Source of the DNA: Neocallimastix lanati (nom. inval.)
Taxonomy: Eukaryota; Neocallimastigomycota; Neocallimastigomycetes; Neocallimastigales; Neocallimastigaceae
NCBI GenBank assembly: GCA_016946835.1
Contig: JACVTC010000021.1
Span: 1,013,501 to 1,077,500 of the forward strand
Length of the DNA: 64,000 nucleotides
Reading direction: 5' to 3'
Position numbers and translations under genes: made by a program. The stretch's first letter is position 1; the number at the start of each line of letters is the position of its first letter. This document shows, piece by piece, positions 41,064-52,857 of the stretch. Under the pieces are notes generated by a model. It saw nothing but the letters and a program-made list of their open reading frames with translations. It was not told the origin of the DNA and did not search any database.

Positions 41064-42447
41064 ACCATAGTGTTGAGGTTCATATTAGAAAAGGAGTGTG
41101 AACATTAAATAAATAGATAAATTAAATAATTACTAAATTACACTAAAAGAAATTATTATTACACATTATAAATTTTATTTAAAGAACTATTATTAAAAAT
41201 ATTTATTATTTATAAATTATATAATTATTTTATTGTTAAAAATAACTTTATTAATATTAATATTTATTTTAATAACAATATGGGAAACCTTCCAATTATT
41301 ATTCCTATTATCACTACTATTTTTACTATTTCTTTCCTCAGAAAGGTCCCCTTCATAAAATAATATGGATAATACATATTTTATATTATTTAATTACATT
41401 ATTAAAACCAATCATATAAATTAATTAATTACAAAAATTTAATATTTAAAATAATAAAATATAATTAATATAAAAATTATTAATATAAAATATAAGAAAA
41501 TTATTAATAGTAAAGAATATAATAATATATTTTTATATAATAAATTATTAAGAATTTATATTAAAAATATCATTATTATTTCATTCTTTATAAATAGTGT
41601 AAAGAATTATAATTATTATTCAAAATAATTATTATTCTTTATTAAAAAATTAATATTTAAAGTTTATTATTTTATAAAATTTTATGAATAATTTTATTAA
41701 TTATGTCACATAGTAATTATTAATTAATGTTATTGTTTTAAAATTTATTTACATTAAATTAAACTATCAATAATTAATATATTAAATTATAATAATGTAT
41801 TATTGTATTAAAATAATGATAAATTCTATTTAATTAAGAAAAATTAAATTGTATTAAAATGATAATTTTATTTAATCAAGAAATAATTAAATTATATTAT
41901 TTCTTGGACTTTTAATTAAGATAATTAAAAGAATTAATTATTTAATTATACTTGTGATTAAATATTAATAAAATTAATATATAATTAGTTAATAAGTTTT
42001 CTCCCTTATTCGGGTTTTCTTATTAACTAAAGATTGATGTAATTAAACACCAATCGAAATCTATCTAGTTTTTTCTTCTAATCTTTTTCTAGATAGAGAT
42101 AATTTTCCAAGATTAGAAATCAAATTAATATAAATAGGATTCTTGATTCTTCTAAAAATAATCAAGAGTTATTATTATAAGAAATTATAATAATTAACAC
42201 AAATATTTTAAAATTACTTTTAATAAAAAATTTTTATAATAAAATAATTTCTAAAATACTTTTAACCTACTTTTAGTGTTGTTTATTATAATCTTATAAT
42301 AAACTCTAAGTTTTTAAATTTTCGTTTTCAATTTTTATATTATATTTTTTAATTTTATCTCAATTAATAATATTTTTTATTATTAATTGTAGAAAGAATT
42401 AATTATTAATATAATTAAATATTTTTAATTAATTCTTTACAAATAGG
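41064..42447. other. AT-rich LTR remnants
   Basis: TGTTGAGG at 41071 begins like the 13271 LTR family but diverges. 41704-42441 looks like a plus-strand LTR4 relative, with the hairpin near 42140 and the end TTCTTTACA. No genes seen. Confidence 0.4.
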
Positions 42448-42965
42448 TGATACGATATTTTTATTAAACATCAATATTAATACTTATTTTATTTTATTTG
42501 GACGATAACAGTAGGGAATAATTGACAAAATAATATATTCTAATATTATATAGAATAATACACACAATAATAATATTCACACTTTAATATTTAGTTTATT
42601 TATTTTATTTATTTATTATCATTCATCAATAAAAATACATTATTTATTATTCATCAATATAAAATAATTATTAACTAGTTAAAATATAATTAAATCATTC
42701 AATAAAATATAATTAATTACTAAAATCTTTCATATTATTAATGTAAACTAAATATAAAACTACACTATACTATACTAATAAACATGTTTATAGGTTAAAT
42801 TATTAATAAACTAAATTAATATTAATAAAAGAACCATTCTTTAAATTATTATTATTTAATAACTATATATATTATTATTAAATTATTATTAACCAATAAG
42901 ATTTCATCAAATAATTTCTAACCTACATTTCACTAAATTATGGTATTTATGATGGTACCGTATCA
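42448..42965. repeat. solo LTR9 TGATACG...CGTATCA (TSD TAGG)
   Basis: 518 bp with a 7-bp terminal inverted repeat, flanked by TAGG (42444-42447 and 42966-42969). The right duplication is shared with the left duplication of gypsy E. Confidence 0.75.
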
Positions 42966-42969
42966 TAGG

Positions 42970-43795
42970 TGGTACAGAATTGAAGATTATTAAAAAAAAA
43001 TAATATATTCTAATAATTAAAAATTTAATTTTTCACTAACAAAATAAGTATTATTTTAACTATTCTAATATAAATAACTTATATAAATATTTTAATAAAA
43101 TTTATCTCTGAATTATAACTAAATTACCTAACAAATTTAAATATTTAAACTAACCAAAATTATTTTTATCCTTAACTATAATAAAACAAAAAAACAAAAC
43201 TAATCGATTTAACTAGAGAACAATTTAATTTTATTTAATTATTTATTTAATTATTTATTTATACTAATACTAAATATTTACTATTTCATTCTCGAAAAAT
43301 TAAAAGAAAAATATAAAAATAAAGTTGAAAGAAGAGGAAGAACTAAAGTTTTACTTTGTTCTTTTTATATCTTTAAAACATTTATTTGATTGGAGTAAAA
43401 ATAAAAATAAAAATATAAAATATAATAAAAATATAATAACAAAAATATATTAATTTTATAATAATAAAATTTAATAAAATATAATTTTAATATAATATTT
43501 AATATAAGATAATAATAAAAATATAATAAAGTATAATAAAAATTTTATAATAAAAATATAAAATAATAAAATATAATTTTAATTATTTATAATAAAATAT
43601 CTAATTGTTTACTATTACAATATTAAATAAATACAATTAATACATTATTTTAAATAATTTAATTATTTATACATTATTTAATTTCCTTATTATATATTTT
43701 AATACTTTAATATTTATTCTTATTTATTTATTAATTAATCTTAATAGTTTATTTAATTTTTTATTTATTTTTTATTTATTATTTGTATCGTAACA
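42970..43795 (-). repeat. gypsy E 3' LTR
   Basis: On the minus strand TGTTACGATAC...TCTGTACCA, 826 bp, directly after the pol end and a CCACCCCTAAG-complement purine run. Confidence 0.88.
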
Positions 43796-43812
43796 TGATG
43801 CCACCCCTAAGA

Positions 43813-46800
43813 TCAGACTTCGTCCCTTGAAGTCTCAATTTCACATAATCTATACGAAACGATATTCTTTAAATGCACATTTCTTTCGGCTATTTCATTA
43901 GTAACTGGATCACAAAGCGTTACTGTATTAAATTGTTTTTTAACTATTTTCATTGGTCCTAAGAAATAAGGATCAAGTTTTCTTCTGTTTATATATTTAA
44001 CTAATACTAAGTCACCAGGTTTATATTCTGCTTTAAGTCTTTTAACTTGTTTTCTTCTATCTTCCCATATTTTATTGGCAGTTTGAATATTGTTTATGGC
44101 TTCTTTTATCCATTTATAATGAGTAGTAAACCTTCTAATTAAAAATTCATCTTCACTTTCATAATTTTCCTTCTTCTCTAAGTTCAACATTAATTCAAAT
44201 GGCTGAAGATCACGACGACCATACAACAATTCAAAACTTGAAAATTTTGTTGTTTCATTTTTACAAGTACGTAAAGCCCATAACGCACTTGGTAATATTT
44301 CATCCCATATAGAAGTGTTTTTGTTGCATAATAATCTTAAGTATTTTCCAATTTCTTTATTGCGGTTTTCAACTTCACCATTTGACTCAGGATGATAAGT
44401 AGCAACAAATTGAACGAAAACGCCATATAAATCAAGAAATGCTTTTGTTTTATCGGAACAGAATTGTGGACCATTATCAGTTACGATTACTTCAGGTATT
44501 CCAAATCGAGCAAAAATGTCAGATAAAAATTCAATTACATCATCGGATTCAATATTTTGTTTTGGTTTTGCTTCAACCCATTTTGTTAAATAATCAACTA
44601 AGACTAATATATATTTATTTCCTTTCTTTGTTGTTGGGAGTGGGCCTATAATATCTAAACCAACTCTTGAAAACGGTAATCCTGGTTTAGTAGCAATGTC
44701 TTCTGTTTGATAGTTAAATGACCGGGGTCTAAATAATTGGCATCTTTCACAGGTTTTTACAATATACTTAACATCAAGAATCATATTAGTCCAATAATAG
44801 TCACGTTTAAGTCTATTATAGGTTTTAAATACACCTTCGTGACCAATTTTATATGCTTTTAATATTAAATCAACTTTTTCGTCTTGATTCTTAATAACTT
44901 TTCTCAGTTTACCATCATCCTTAAAATATTCTTCATTATTAATTACTATGAATTTGTCTTTATAACAAGAAAGTAAATTATTTGAATTATTTTCACCTAT
45001 TTCACTTGTTATGGTACTTATAATTTTATTATGTTCAGTATGTAGTCTGGATAGTGCATCTGCTATAACATTCTTTTTTCCTGGTTCATATAATACTTTG
45101 ACTTTTAACATCGAAAGAAGTAAAACCCAACGTGTTTGCCTAGAATTATTGGTTTCTTTGTCTTTAAATAATCCTACTAATGGCTTGTGGTCTGTGTAAA
45201 GAAGTGTTTCATACTTATTTCCAGCAATATAAGACTTAAATTTTGTAACACAGTAAGTCGCGGCTGTACCCTCAAGATCTGTTATTGCATAATTCTCCGC
45301 CGGCTTTAAAGAGCGACTTACAAAATGAATAGGTTTTTCAATGTTGTTTTCATCTTTTTGAAGGAGAACTCCTCCAATACCATCATAAGAAGCGTCAGTA
45401 CGGATAATAAATTGTTTATCAAAATTAGGCATAGTTAAAATAGGAGCAGAAGCTAACTTAATTTTTAATTCATTGAAACTATCATCTTGTTTTTTATCCC
45501 ATATAAATTTAACACCTTTCTTACATAATTTGAACAATGGTTTAGCAATATTAGCAAAGTTGAATATAAACTTTCGATAATAGCCGACTGCACCAAGAAA
45601 GGACAGTAATTGAGTGATATTTCTTGGTGGAATCCATTCTAAAATAACTTGAATTTTTTCTTGTATAGGGGAAATTCCATTAATTGATAAAGTATGACCT
45701 AATAAATTGACTTTTTCTTTGAAGAAGTTGCATTTTTCTAAATTAATTTTTAAGTTATTTTCTTTAATGATGTTGAATACTTTATTGAGATCCTCTATAT
45801 GTTGTTCAATAGAAGGAGAGAATACAACTAAATCATCAACGTAGACAAACATACAAATTCCAATAAGTGGTAGGAATATCCTATTCATTTCCCTTTGGAA
45901 GGTTCCGGGAGCATTACATAATCCAAAAAGCATTACTCGAAACTGGTAATTGCCATACATAGCGGTGAAACTTGTTTTAGGTATATCGTCTTTATACATT
46001 GGAATCTGATGAAAACCAGAAAATAAATCGATTGTAGTGAACACTTTAACCTCAGTTCCAATTGAAAATAATATTTCATCGATTAAAGGTAAAGCATAGG
46101 CGTCTTTTATTGTGGCGGTGTTTAATTTCCTAAAGTCCACACACAATCTCCATTTCTTATTCTTTTTTAATACTAATATAACTGGAGAGGACCAGGGAGA
46201 ATTGGAAGGTTCAATTAACTTGTTATTTATAAGTTTTTCTAATTCAACTTTAAGTGCTTTAGCTTGAACCCTAGAAAGCCTATAACATCGTTGTTTTATT
46301 GGTTTGGCATTATCTACTAAATGAATTCTGTGTGGTAATAATTTTGTCGGTTGAAGTTCTTCAATTTTTGTTGCAAAAATAGTGGAAAATTCTTTTAATA
46401 ATTTTCTAACCTTCTTTTTATTTTTATTGGGAATTTCAATTATAATGTTTTGTAGTAAAGTCGCCTTTTTATTTTCATCTTCATCAATTTTATTATTAAC
46501 TTTGCTATCATTATTATTATTTATAGTATTTAATTCTTCATTATGGTTTTCCAACAATTTATTATTATTTTCATCTTTATTTTCATTAATAAAGCAGTAT
46601 AAATAAGAATTGTTATTAATATCAGAATTAGATTTATCATCTGTATTTATTGATTCATCTTCTTCATCATCGTTAATAACATCTTCATTATTTTCTTTTC
46701 CAAGTTTTGTTAAACATTTCCATGAATTATTTTCTTTCATAAGACATAGAGAATTATTTATTTGGTTTATAAATAAATTATTATCTTTAAGTGTTCCATA

Positions 46801-47811
46801 ACCAATTAAAATATCAAATAAATTATGTTTACTATCAATAACTCTAAAAATATCGTGTAAATTTAACTTTCCAATATTAACATTTAATAAATATATCTCT
46901 GTATACACATTTTCTTTTGATAAGACTTGGACAATATTATTTTTTACATATCCCACTGGTTTAATATTTCCTAGCTTGTTTAAGAATTGTTTGGTAACTA
47001 TATTTATACTAGCACCTGTATCTAGAAAAGCGATTCCTTTTACTTTATTAATTCGACATTCCGTTGTTACTACATCATCTCTAGCCATTACTGATAAGAT
47101 GATTTCTTCTGGAGTTTTCTTATTTATTGCAGGGCTTTTTAGCCTCAATGCTTTTATAAATTCCGCTCGTAATTTTGGACTAATATCTAATAATTGTGAA
47201 AATGTAATATTTGCAAATTTATTATTGAGATCATTTGTTATATCATATTTTGGTTGTCCATCCATTATCATAATGTGTTTTTCTATTTTATCAGTATTAT
47301 TATTTTTTGTTTTTCTTTCTTCTAATTGTGTACTTGGTAATTTATTTTGTTTATTAATATTAGTTTCTTGAATAATATTTTCTGATTCTTCAATGATTTC
47401 TTTTTCTTTTTGATTTTTAGCATTTTGTTTCGCTTTGTTGATAGATGGTTGTGCTAAAACTGAAACGTCAATTTCATTAAGTCTTTCAGTTTCAGTTGAA
47501 TGTGTTGTAATAGGTAATATTGAAATATCATTTTCAGTTTGAATTTTATTGCTATTGCTTTTATCGACATCAAAACTAGCATTCGTATTATTGTTTTCAA
47601 TTGTTTGTAATTCATCATTTTCTAATTCCATTTTTTCAACTTCATTATTATGATTATTCTTTGTATTTATAGTTTTATTTGTTTTTGTTTTAGTCTTACT
47701 ATAAGGCTTTTCTTTATTTGTTTTCTTATTATTTCTTACGGCAACAGCAACAACTTCATTTTTGGTTTGATTGTTGGAAGTTTTCCTTCTTCCATTTAAA
47801 AGTTTAAAGAT
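43813..47811 (-). CDS. gypsy E Pol: protease-RT-RNase H-integrase
   Basis: The longest ATG-initiated form is 1272 residues from 47631, but the frame is open upstream to the gag end (at least 47811) and is reached by -1 shifting at 47802-47808. Numbering from 47631: an Asn/Glu-rich N-terminal stretch, protease DTG at 204-206, a variable linker (about 300-390), RT with YVDD at 597-600, RNase H (IIRTDASYDGIGG), integrase HHCC (GHEG...CERC), then GLDIIGP, VTDNGPQF and GEVENRN supplying D, D, E, and the C-terminal RRKLDPYFLGPMKI. No chromodomain. No internal stops in about 4 kb, so Pol may be functional. Confidence 0.92.
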   Translation of the reverse strand: MFKLLNGRRKTSNNQTKNEVVAVAVRNNKKTNKEKPYSKTKTKTNKTINTKNNHNNEVEKMELENDELQTIENNNTNASFDVDKSNSNKIQTENDISILPITTHSTETERLNEIDVSVLAQPSINKAKQNAKNQKEKEIIEESENIIQETNINKQNKLPSTQLEERKTKNNNTDKIEKHIMIMDGQPKYDITNDLNNKFANITFSQLLDISPKLRAEFIKALRLKSPAINKKTPEEIILSVMARDDVVTTECRINKVKGIAFLDTGASINIVTKQFLNKLGNIKPVGYVKNNIVQVLSKENVYTEIYLLNVNIGKLNLHDIFRVIDSKHNLFDILIGYGTLKDNNLFINQINNSLCLMKENNSWKCLTKLGKENNEDVINDDEEDESINTDDKSNSDINNNSYLYCFINENKDENNNKLLENHNEELNTINNNNDSKVNNKIDEDENKKATLLQNIIIEIPNKNKKKVRKLLKEFSTIFATKIEELQPTKLLPHRIHLVDNAKPIKQRCYRLSRVQAKALKVELEKLINNKLIEPSNSPWSSPVILVLKKNKKWRLCVDFRKLNTATIKDAYALPLIDEILFSIGTEVKVFTTIDLFSGFHQIPMYKDDIPKTSFTAMYGNYQFRVMLFGLCNAPGTFQREMNRIFLPLIGICMFVYVDDLVVFSPSIEQHIEDLNKVFNIIKENNLKINLEKCNFFKEKVNLLGHTLSINGISPIQEKIQVILEWIPPRNITQLLSFLGAVGYYRKFIFNFANIAKPLFKLCKKGVKFIWDKKQDDSFNELKIKLASAPILTMPNFDKQFIIRTDASYDGIGGVLLQKDENNIEKPIHFVSRSLKPAENYAITDLEGTAATYCVTKFKSYIAGNKYETLLYTDHKPLVGLFKDKETNNSRQTRWVLLLSMLKVKVLYEPGKKNVIADALSRLHTEHNKIISTITSEIGENNSNNLLSCYKDKFIVINNEEYFKDDGKLRKVIKNQDEKVDLILKAYKIGHEGVFKTYNRLKRDYYWTNMILDVKYIVKTCERCQLFRPRSFNYQTEDIATKPGLPFSRVGLDIIGPLPTTKKGNKYILVLVDYLTKWVEAKPKQNIESDDVIEFLSDIFARFGIPEVIVTDNGPQFCSDKTKAFLDLYGVFVQFVATYHPESNGEVENRNKEIGKYLRLLCNKNTSIWDEILPSALWALRTCKNETTKFSSFELLYGRRDLQPFELMLNLEKKENYESEDEFLIRRFTTHYKWIKEAINNIQTANKIWEDRRKQVKRLKAEYKPGDLVLVKYINRRKLDPYFLGPMKIVKKQFNTVTLCDPVTNEIAERNVHLKNIVSYRLCEIETSRDEV
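47775..47808 (-). promoter_or_regulatory. -1 ribosomal frameshift signal of gypsy E
   Basis: Slippery heptamer TTTAAAC (47802-47808) in the gag frame as T TTA AAC, one codon before the gag stop. A spacer follows, then stem TGGAAG (47789-47794) pairing with CTTCCA (47775-47780) around an 8-nt loop. Shifting back one base enters the Pol frame exactly. Counting the 5-bp GC-richer core stem, the spacer is 8 nt. Confidence 0.75.
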
Positions 47812-48758
47812 TCATTATTATTATTTTCTTCCATTTCTGCAAGTTGTTTGAAAGAGTAAGGACAATGATTGTAATAATGACCCTTTTGACCGCATCTATA
47901 GCATGTTTTTTGATTATTATAAGTTGATTTCGTTTCATTAATATTATTATTATTAGAAAAGTTTGATTCTTTTCTTGTAATTGGATTATTGTTTGTATAA
48001 TTATTGACTTTATCATTATTAAAATGAATTCTATTATAATTATTATGAAAGTCAGCATTTCCTTTGTAATATCTTTGATTAAAATTATTTTTCTTGATGT
48101 AACTTTGTCTTCCGTTAAAAGTGGAATTATAATTTATTGTTTTGGCTTGTCTGTAAGGATTAACTGTGTAATTATTATTGTTGTAATAAAATGGATGATT
48201 ATTATATAATGTTGTCATTATAACTTCGTTATTGTTATTTCTTCTTTCTTCAGCTCTTTAGGCAAGTTCGGCTTCTTCAAATGCATCTTCTAAATCCAAA
48301 CATCTTTGTGTAATTACTTGTGATCTTGCGTAGGGTCTATAAATAATTGATTCTTCATAATCTTCTACTGTAATAAATGTTTGGTAAAACTTTGGGAGGT
48401 TATTATACATTTTTTTATATCTCCAATTGAAATTTCTTATGCTTTCTCCTTTCTGAATTCTTAACTTTTGAAGCCGTTTGCATTTTTCTTGTGGTGTTAT
48501 GTCCAAAGCCTTCTCAATTGCCTCCTTAATTTCTTGAATTGTTGGATAATTTTGAACACCATCTTCAATTGTATATAAGTCTTGTATTATTCCCCTTAAT
48601 TTTCCTTCAACACACTCCATTGCCCAGGAGTGTATACTCATTGGATTGGTGATATTTGCTAAAGACATGATTCTTGTGAATTCGTCACACCAAGAATCAA
48701 TATCTCTATCGTATTCATTAAGACGGGGAAGTAAACTTTCTAATTCTAATATTTTCAT
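47796..48758 (-). pseudogene. gypsy E Gag, one in-frame stop
   Basis: From ATG 48758. The capsid-like Gag domain (about 1-165) is followed by TAA at 48258-48260, then the same frame continues through an Asn/Tyr-rich segment to a CX2CX4HX4C zinc knuckle (CYRCGQKGHYYNHC, at about 47913-47872) and the stop at 47796-47798. The nonsense codon would remove the nucleic-acid-binding part and block access to the frameshift site. It is a single-base change from a sense codon, and reads as a recent lesion or sequencing error. Confidence 0.85.
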
Positions 48759-49664
48759 TTTAATAAGATTGAATATATTGATGGATGGATTGATAAGTGG
48801 ATAAGTTTTTGTTGTTTTGTTAATTATAAGACTATTTTTTATTTCCTATAAATATTTTTTTATTATTTTTTGCCTGAACTTATTGAATTAACTTTTTAAT
48901 GGATGACTAATTAGAAGTATTGATAAATTTTTTTTTTTTTATAAATAATATAAAGTGAAAATTTTTTGATTATGAATTTAAATATAGAATGATGATTATT
49001 TTTAGATTAAACTGATACTGAAGTAAAATTGAATAAATTGAAATTAAAAATGTGTAAGTGAAAAATTTTATTTATTTATTGAATTGATTAATTATTTTGA
49101 TGTATTGATAATAAAAACTTTATTTTTATATTCTTATAAAGATTTGTAAGGTGGACCTTATACCTTCGGTGATATAAGTTCATTATTGTTCCAGTGCTCG
49201 ATCTTGTCCAAAAACTATGACAACACTCGGATAGTTGATAAACTACGGAAAGTGCCGTGGGGAGTATAATTATTACTTTGGGAAGTATTCACGCACTCAC
49301 GAGATCGATTAAAAACCTTAATTAGTAAAAAATTGGAATCACCCTAATTCTTTACTAATTAATTTTCAACCGGTTTACACACTGTATATAAATCTTTATA
49401 ATTTTTGGTTTTAATTTTATAATAAAATTTCCAACTTTAATTTATAATCCAAATTTTTTTATTTTTTTTGTCAATTTTCTAACTATTCTATTGGCTAAAT
49501 TTTAAAAATTTTTTTTTTCAATTTTCTAATTATTCTATTGGCTAAATTTCAAAAATTCTTTTTTTTTTTTTTTTTTCTACAACTTTATTATTTATCTAAT
49601 ATTTTTAATTATTATTTTTATATTATTTTTTATCTTCAAGTCCTGCATAGCTCGCCAAGATTTA
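48759..49664 (-). other. gypsy E 5' leader with hairpin and candidate tRNA primer site
   Basis: A GC-richer patch at about 49150-49390 includes a perfect 12-bp inverted repeat (49318-49329 with 49351-49362). Near the LTR, 49642-49657 reads CCTGCATAGCTCGCCA on the plus strand, like a tRNA 3' end with CCA, so its complement is a plausible primer-binding site. It is offset 7 nt from the LTR edge. The tRNA was not identified. Confidence 0.55.
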
Positions 49665-51185
49665 TGGTACAGAATTGAAGATTATTAAAAAAAATAATAT
49701 GTTCTAATAATTAAAAATTTAATTTTTCACTAACAAAATAAATATTATTTTAACTATTCTAATATAAATAACTTATATAAATATTTTAATAAAATTTATC
49801 TCTAAATTATAACTAAATTACCTAACAAATTTAAATATTTAAACTAACCAAAATTATTTTTATCCTTAACTATAATAAAACAAAAAAACAAAACTAATCG
49901 ATTTAACTAGAGAACAATTTAATTTTATTTAATTATTTATTTAATTATTTATTTATACTAATACTAAATATTTACTATTTCATTCTCGAAAAATTAAAAG
50001 AAAAATATAAAAATAAAGTTGAAAGAAGAGGAAGAACTAAAGTTTTACTTTGTTCTTTTTATATCTTTAAAACATTTATTTGATTGGAGTAAAAATAAAA
50101 ATAAAAATATAAAATATAATAAAAATATAATAACAAAAATATATTAATTTTATAATAATAAAATATAATAAAATATAATTTTAATATAATATTTAATATA
50201 AGATAATAATAAAAATATAATAAAGTATAATAAAAATTTTATAATAAAAATATAAAATAATAATAAATATAATTTTAATTATTTATAATAAAATATCTAA
50301 TTGTTTACTATTACAATATTAAATAAATACAATTAATACATTATTTTAAATAATTTAATTATTTATACATTATTTAATTTCCTTATTATATATTTTAATA
50401 CTTTAGTATTTATTCTTATTTATTTATTAATTAATCTTAATAGTTTTGTTGAAATTATAACTGAATTGAAATCTCAATTTCAGTTATTCACATTTCAATA
50501 TACATTTAATTAATAATTAATATAAATTCTTATTTAATATTTAAAGAATTATCTTAGGCCTAATAATTCTGAAAATATTAATAAATAAGATTTATATTAA
50601 TAATTTCAATTATTTACATATGACGTCACATGTATTTATTTATATTATGTTTATATATATGTTTATATCATATATATTAATTACTATTTTTAATTATTCA
50701 AATTAATTATACAAATTAAATTTATTTAATTATATTAAATATTTTAAACATATCGATATTGTTATTATTTTAATAGTTTATTAATATTCATTTTACTATA
50801 TTATTATTATCTTATAATTAAATACTATTATTATGTAACTTACAAAGTATAAAAGGAAGATGTAAAAATCTATCTTTTATGTTCTTTGTAAGGTTATTGT
50901 ATTTACAATAATTATATACTAATAATTCAATAAATAAATATTTTCATAAATCCTTCAAAGAAATTATTATTTAAAATATTATTAGATATTAAGTGTTTAA
51001 ATAACTTAACTATTTATCTTATATTATTTTTATATTATTATTAATTAATTATTGTTGGATTATTAATATATAATTCAACATATTAACCTAGTAACGTTAT
51101 TAAACATAAAACTATTTTATATCTTAATTTTAACAAGTTTATTTAATTTTTTATTTATTTTTTATTTATTATTTGTATCGTAACA
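49665..51185 (-). repeat. gypsy E 5' LTR, interrupted
   Basis: Same ends as 42970-43795. Minus the 689-bp insertion and its duplicated 5 bp it is about 827 bp. Confidence 0.88.
50447..51135 (+). repeat. solo LTR family F in the gypsy E 5' LTR (TSD AGTTT)
   Basis: TGTTGAAAT...TTTTAACA, flanked by AGTTT (50442-50446, 51136-51140). The 3' LTR at about 43741-43760 shows the empty site. TGACGTCA at 50621-50628. Confidence 0.92.
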
Positions 51186-51869
51186 TAGGTTGGTACAGGA
51201 CTTTTCATTTATTTATTTTCAATAATAATATATTCTAATTAATTCTAATTAAACTTATTTATTTATTCCCGAATATTATCTAAACTAATTAAACTCAACA
51301 TTAATATTCTCACTAATGTTTTTAAATATAAACTAAGCTCTCTTTTATTTTATTTTAAACCCCTTTACTAACTTAATTATTATTTAAACTTAAAACTATT
51401 GTATTAACAACACAGCTTAACACTAAATTAAAATACCCTTAATTTATTTTACCTTATTTCTAAAATTTAATTTATAAAATTTGAGAGAGAGTTTTTAATA
51501 TTTTTTGATTTTACAAGTTATTTATAGAATTTAATGAAGTTTTTTAATTGGTTCAAATAAATTTTTAATTAATTAAAATAAAATAATGTATAAAAAATAA
51601 TAAAATAATATATAAAAATAATAAAAATTAAAATAAAAATAAAAGTAAAAGTAAAAATACAAATAAAAATATAAAATAAAAATAAAATATAAGATAAAAA
51701 TAATATAATAAAAATTAAAATAAAAATAAAGTAAAAGTAAAAATACAAATAAAAATTTAAAATAAAAATAAAGATATAAAATAAAAATAATATAATAAAA
51801 AGAAATAAAAACAAATATAAAATAATAAATTTAATAATATAAGCAATATTAGATTGTTCCGTATCAAGG
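51186..51869. other. AT-rich LTR remnant and A-rich simple sequence
   Basis: Begins TTGGTACAGGAC after the TAGG duplication and ends GTTCCGTATCA before the next solo LTR, so it may be part of a TGATACGG-type LTR. 51580-51840 is AAAATA/AAATA simple sequence; the minus-strand open frame across it is only Phe/Ile low complexity. Confidence 0.5.
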
Positions 51870-52852
51870 TGTAAGAATCTATAATTATTTTTAACAAAAT
51901 AATTATATTTTCTTAGTTAGGTTATAATTAATATAACTTTTACTTAACTCATATTTCATTTATACACTTAATTATAATTAATAATTTATTTAATTATATA
52001 TTAAAATTTTATTTAGTTTAATATTAAAAATTTATTTAATTAAATAATTTTTATACATTTAAAATAATATTAAATTTATTTAATTATTCACTTAATTATT
52101 AAATTTATTAGTTTTAGTTTTCTCTCACTTATTAAATCATAAACTAAAACACTATTCTGTATTCTATCATGTATTCCGTATTGTATTAATCATGTATTTT
52201 ATTATTAATGTATTGTTTTATATTTTTTATGTAAAGTTCTATAAAATAGAACTAAATAGATTAAATTTTAAATTTTATGATCGAAATAATTTTCGTTATT
52301 TCATTCTTTTATTTTCGATCATTATATTAGATTAAGTAATCGGTTAATTAAGGTTTTTCCAATTATTTCTTAAAAGTAATCGGTTTTACTTAATTAACGC
52401 GATGATCGATATGGATAGAATATCGATCAAAAACTTATCTAGGTTTTTCTTCTAGTCTTTTCCTAGATAAGAGATTTGTTAAGATTAGAACCCCTTTTGA
52501 TTTTAACCTTATTTTGACAAAAAAGTATAAATAAGGCTCTTGAGTTCTCTTTGAGAAATCAAGAGTTATTATTATAACAATTATAATATAATAATAATAA
52601 TAATAATAAATAGTTTTAACATTTAAAGTTTCTAATAATTAATAAAACAAATTATTTTAAAAACAAATTTTATAATTAAAACTTTTCTTTATCAATTTCA
52701 GTGTTTCGTCTATTATAATTCGTTATAATAAACTCAATAATTAGAAAGAACCATAGGTAAGTATGATTCTTTTCTAAACCTTTAATATTAGCAGTTAGAG
52801 CTAATATTAATGATTAATAATTTAATTATAATTTTTAAATTAAATTATTACA
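51870..52852 (+). repeat. solo LTR4 copy c, plus orientation (TSD CAAGG)
   Basis: TGTAAGAATC...AAATTATTACA flanked by CAAGG (51865-51869, 52853-52857). Contains TATAAATAAGG at about 52526, then the hairpin CTCTTGAGTTCTC/GAGAAATCAAGAG and TTATTATTATAAC. Inverted relative to the copies at 16332 and 17732. Confidence 0.9.
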
Positions 52853-52857
52853 CAAGG

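Larger units (their letters stand above)
42970..51185 (-). mobile_element. Ty3/gypsy element E, near-complete (TSD TAGG)
   Basis: LTRs 42970-43795 and 49665-51185 (the latter interrupted by a 689-bp solo LTR), flanked by TAGG (42966-42969, 51186-51189). The LTRs differ at only a handful of positions over about 826 bp. Gag and Pol are in different frames with a -1 frameshift signal between them. The only clear coding lesion is one in-frame stop in gag. Confidence 0.9.

Noticed and set aside
51569-51814. Minus-strand ORF of Phe, Ile, Tyr and Leu
   Set aside because: Translation of AAAATA-type simple sequence.
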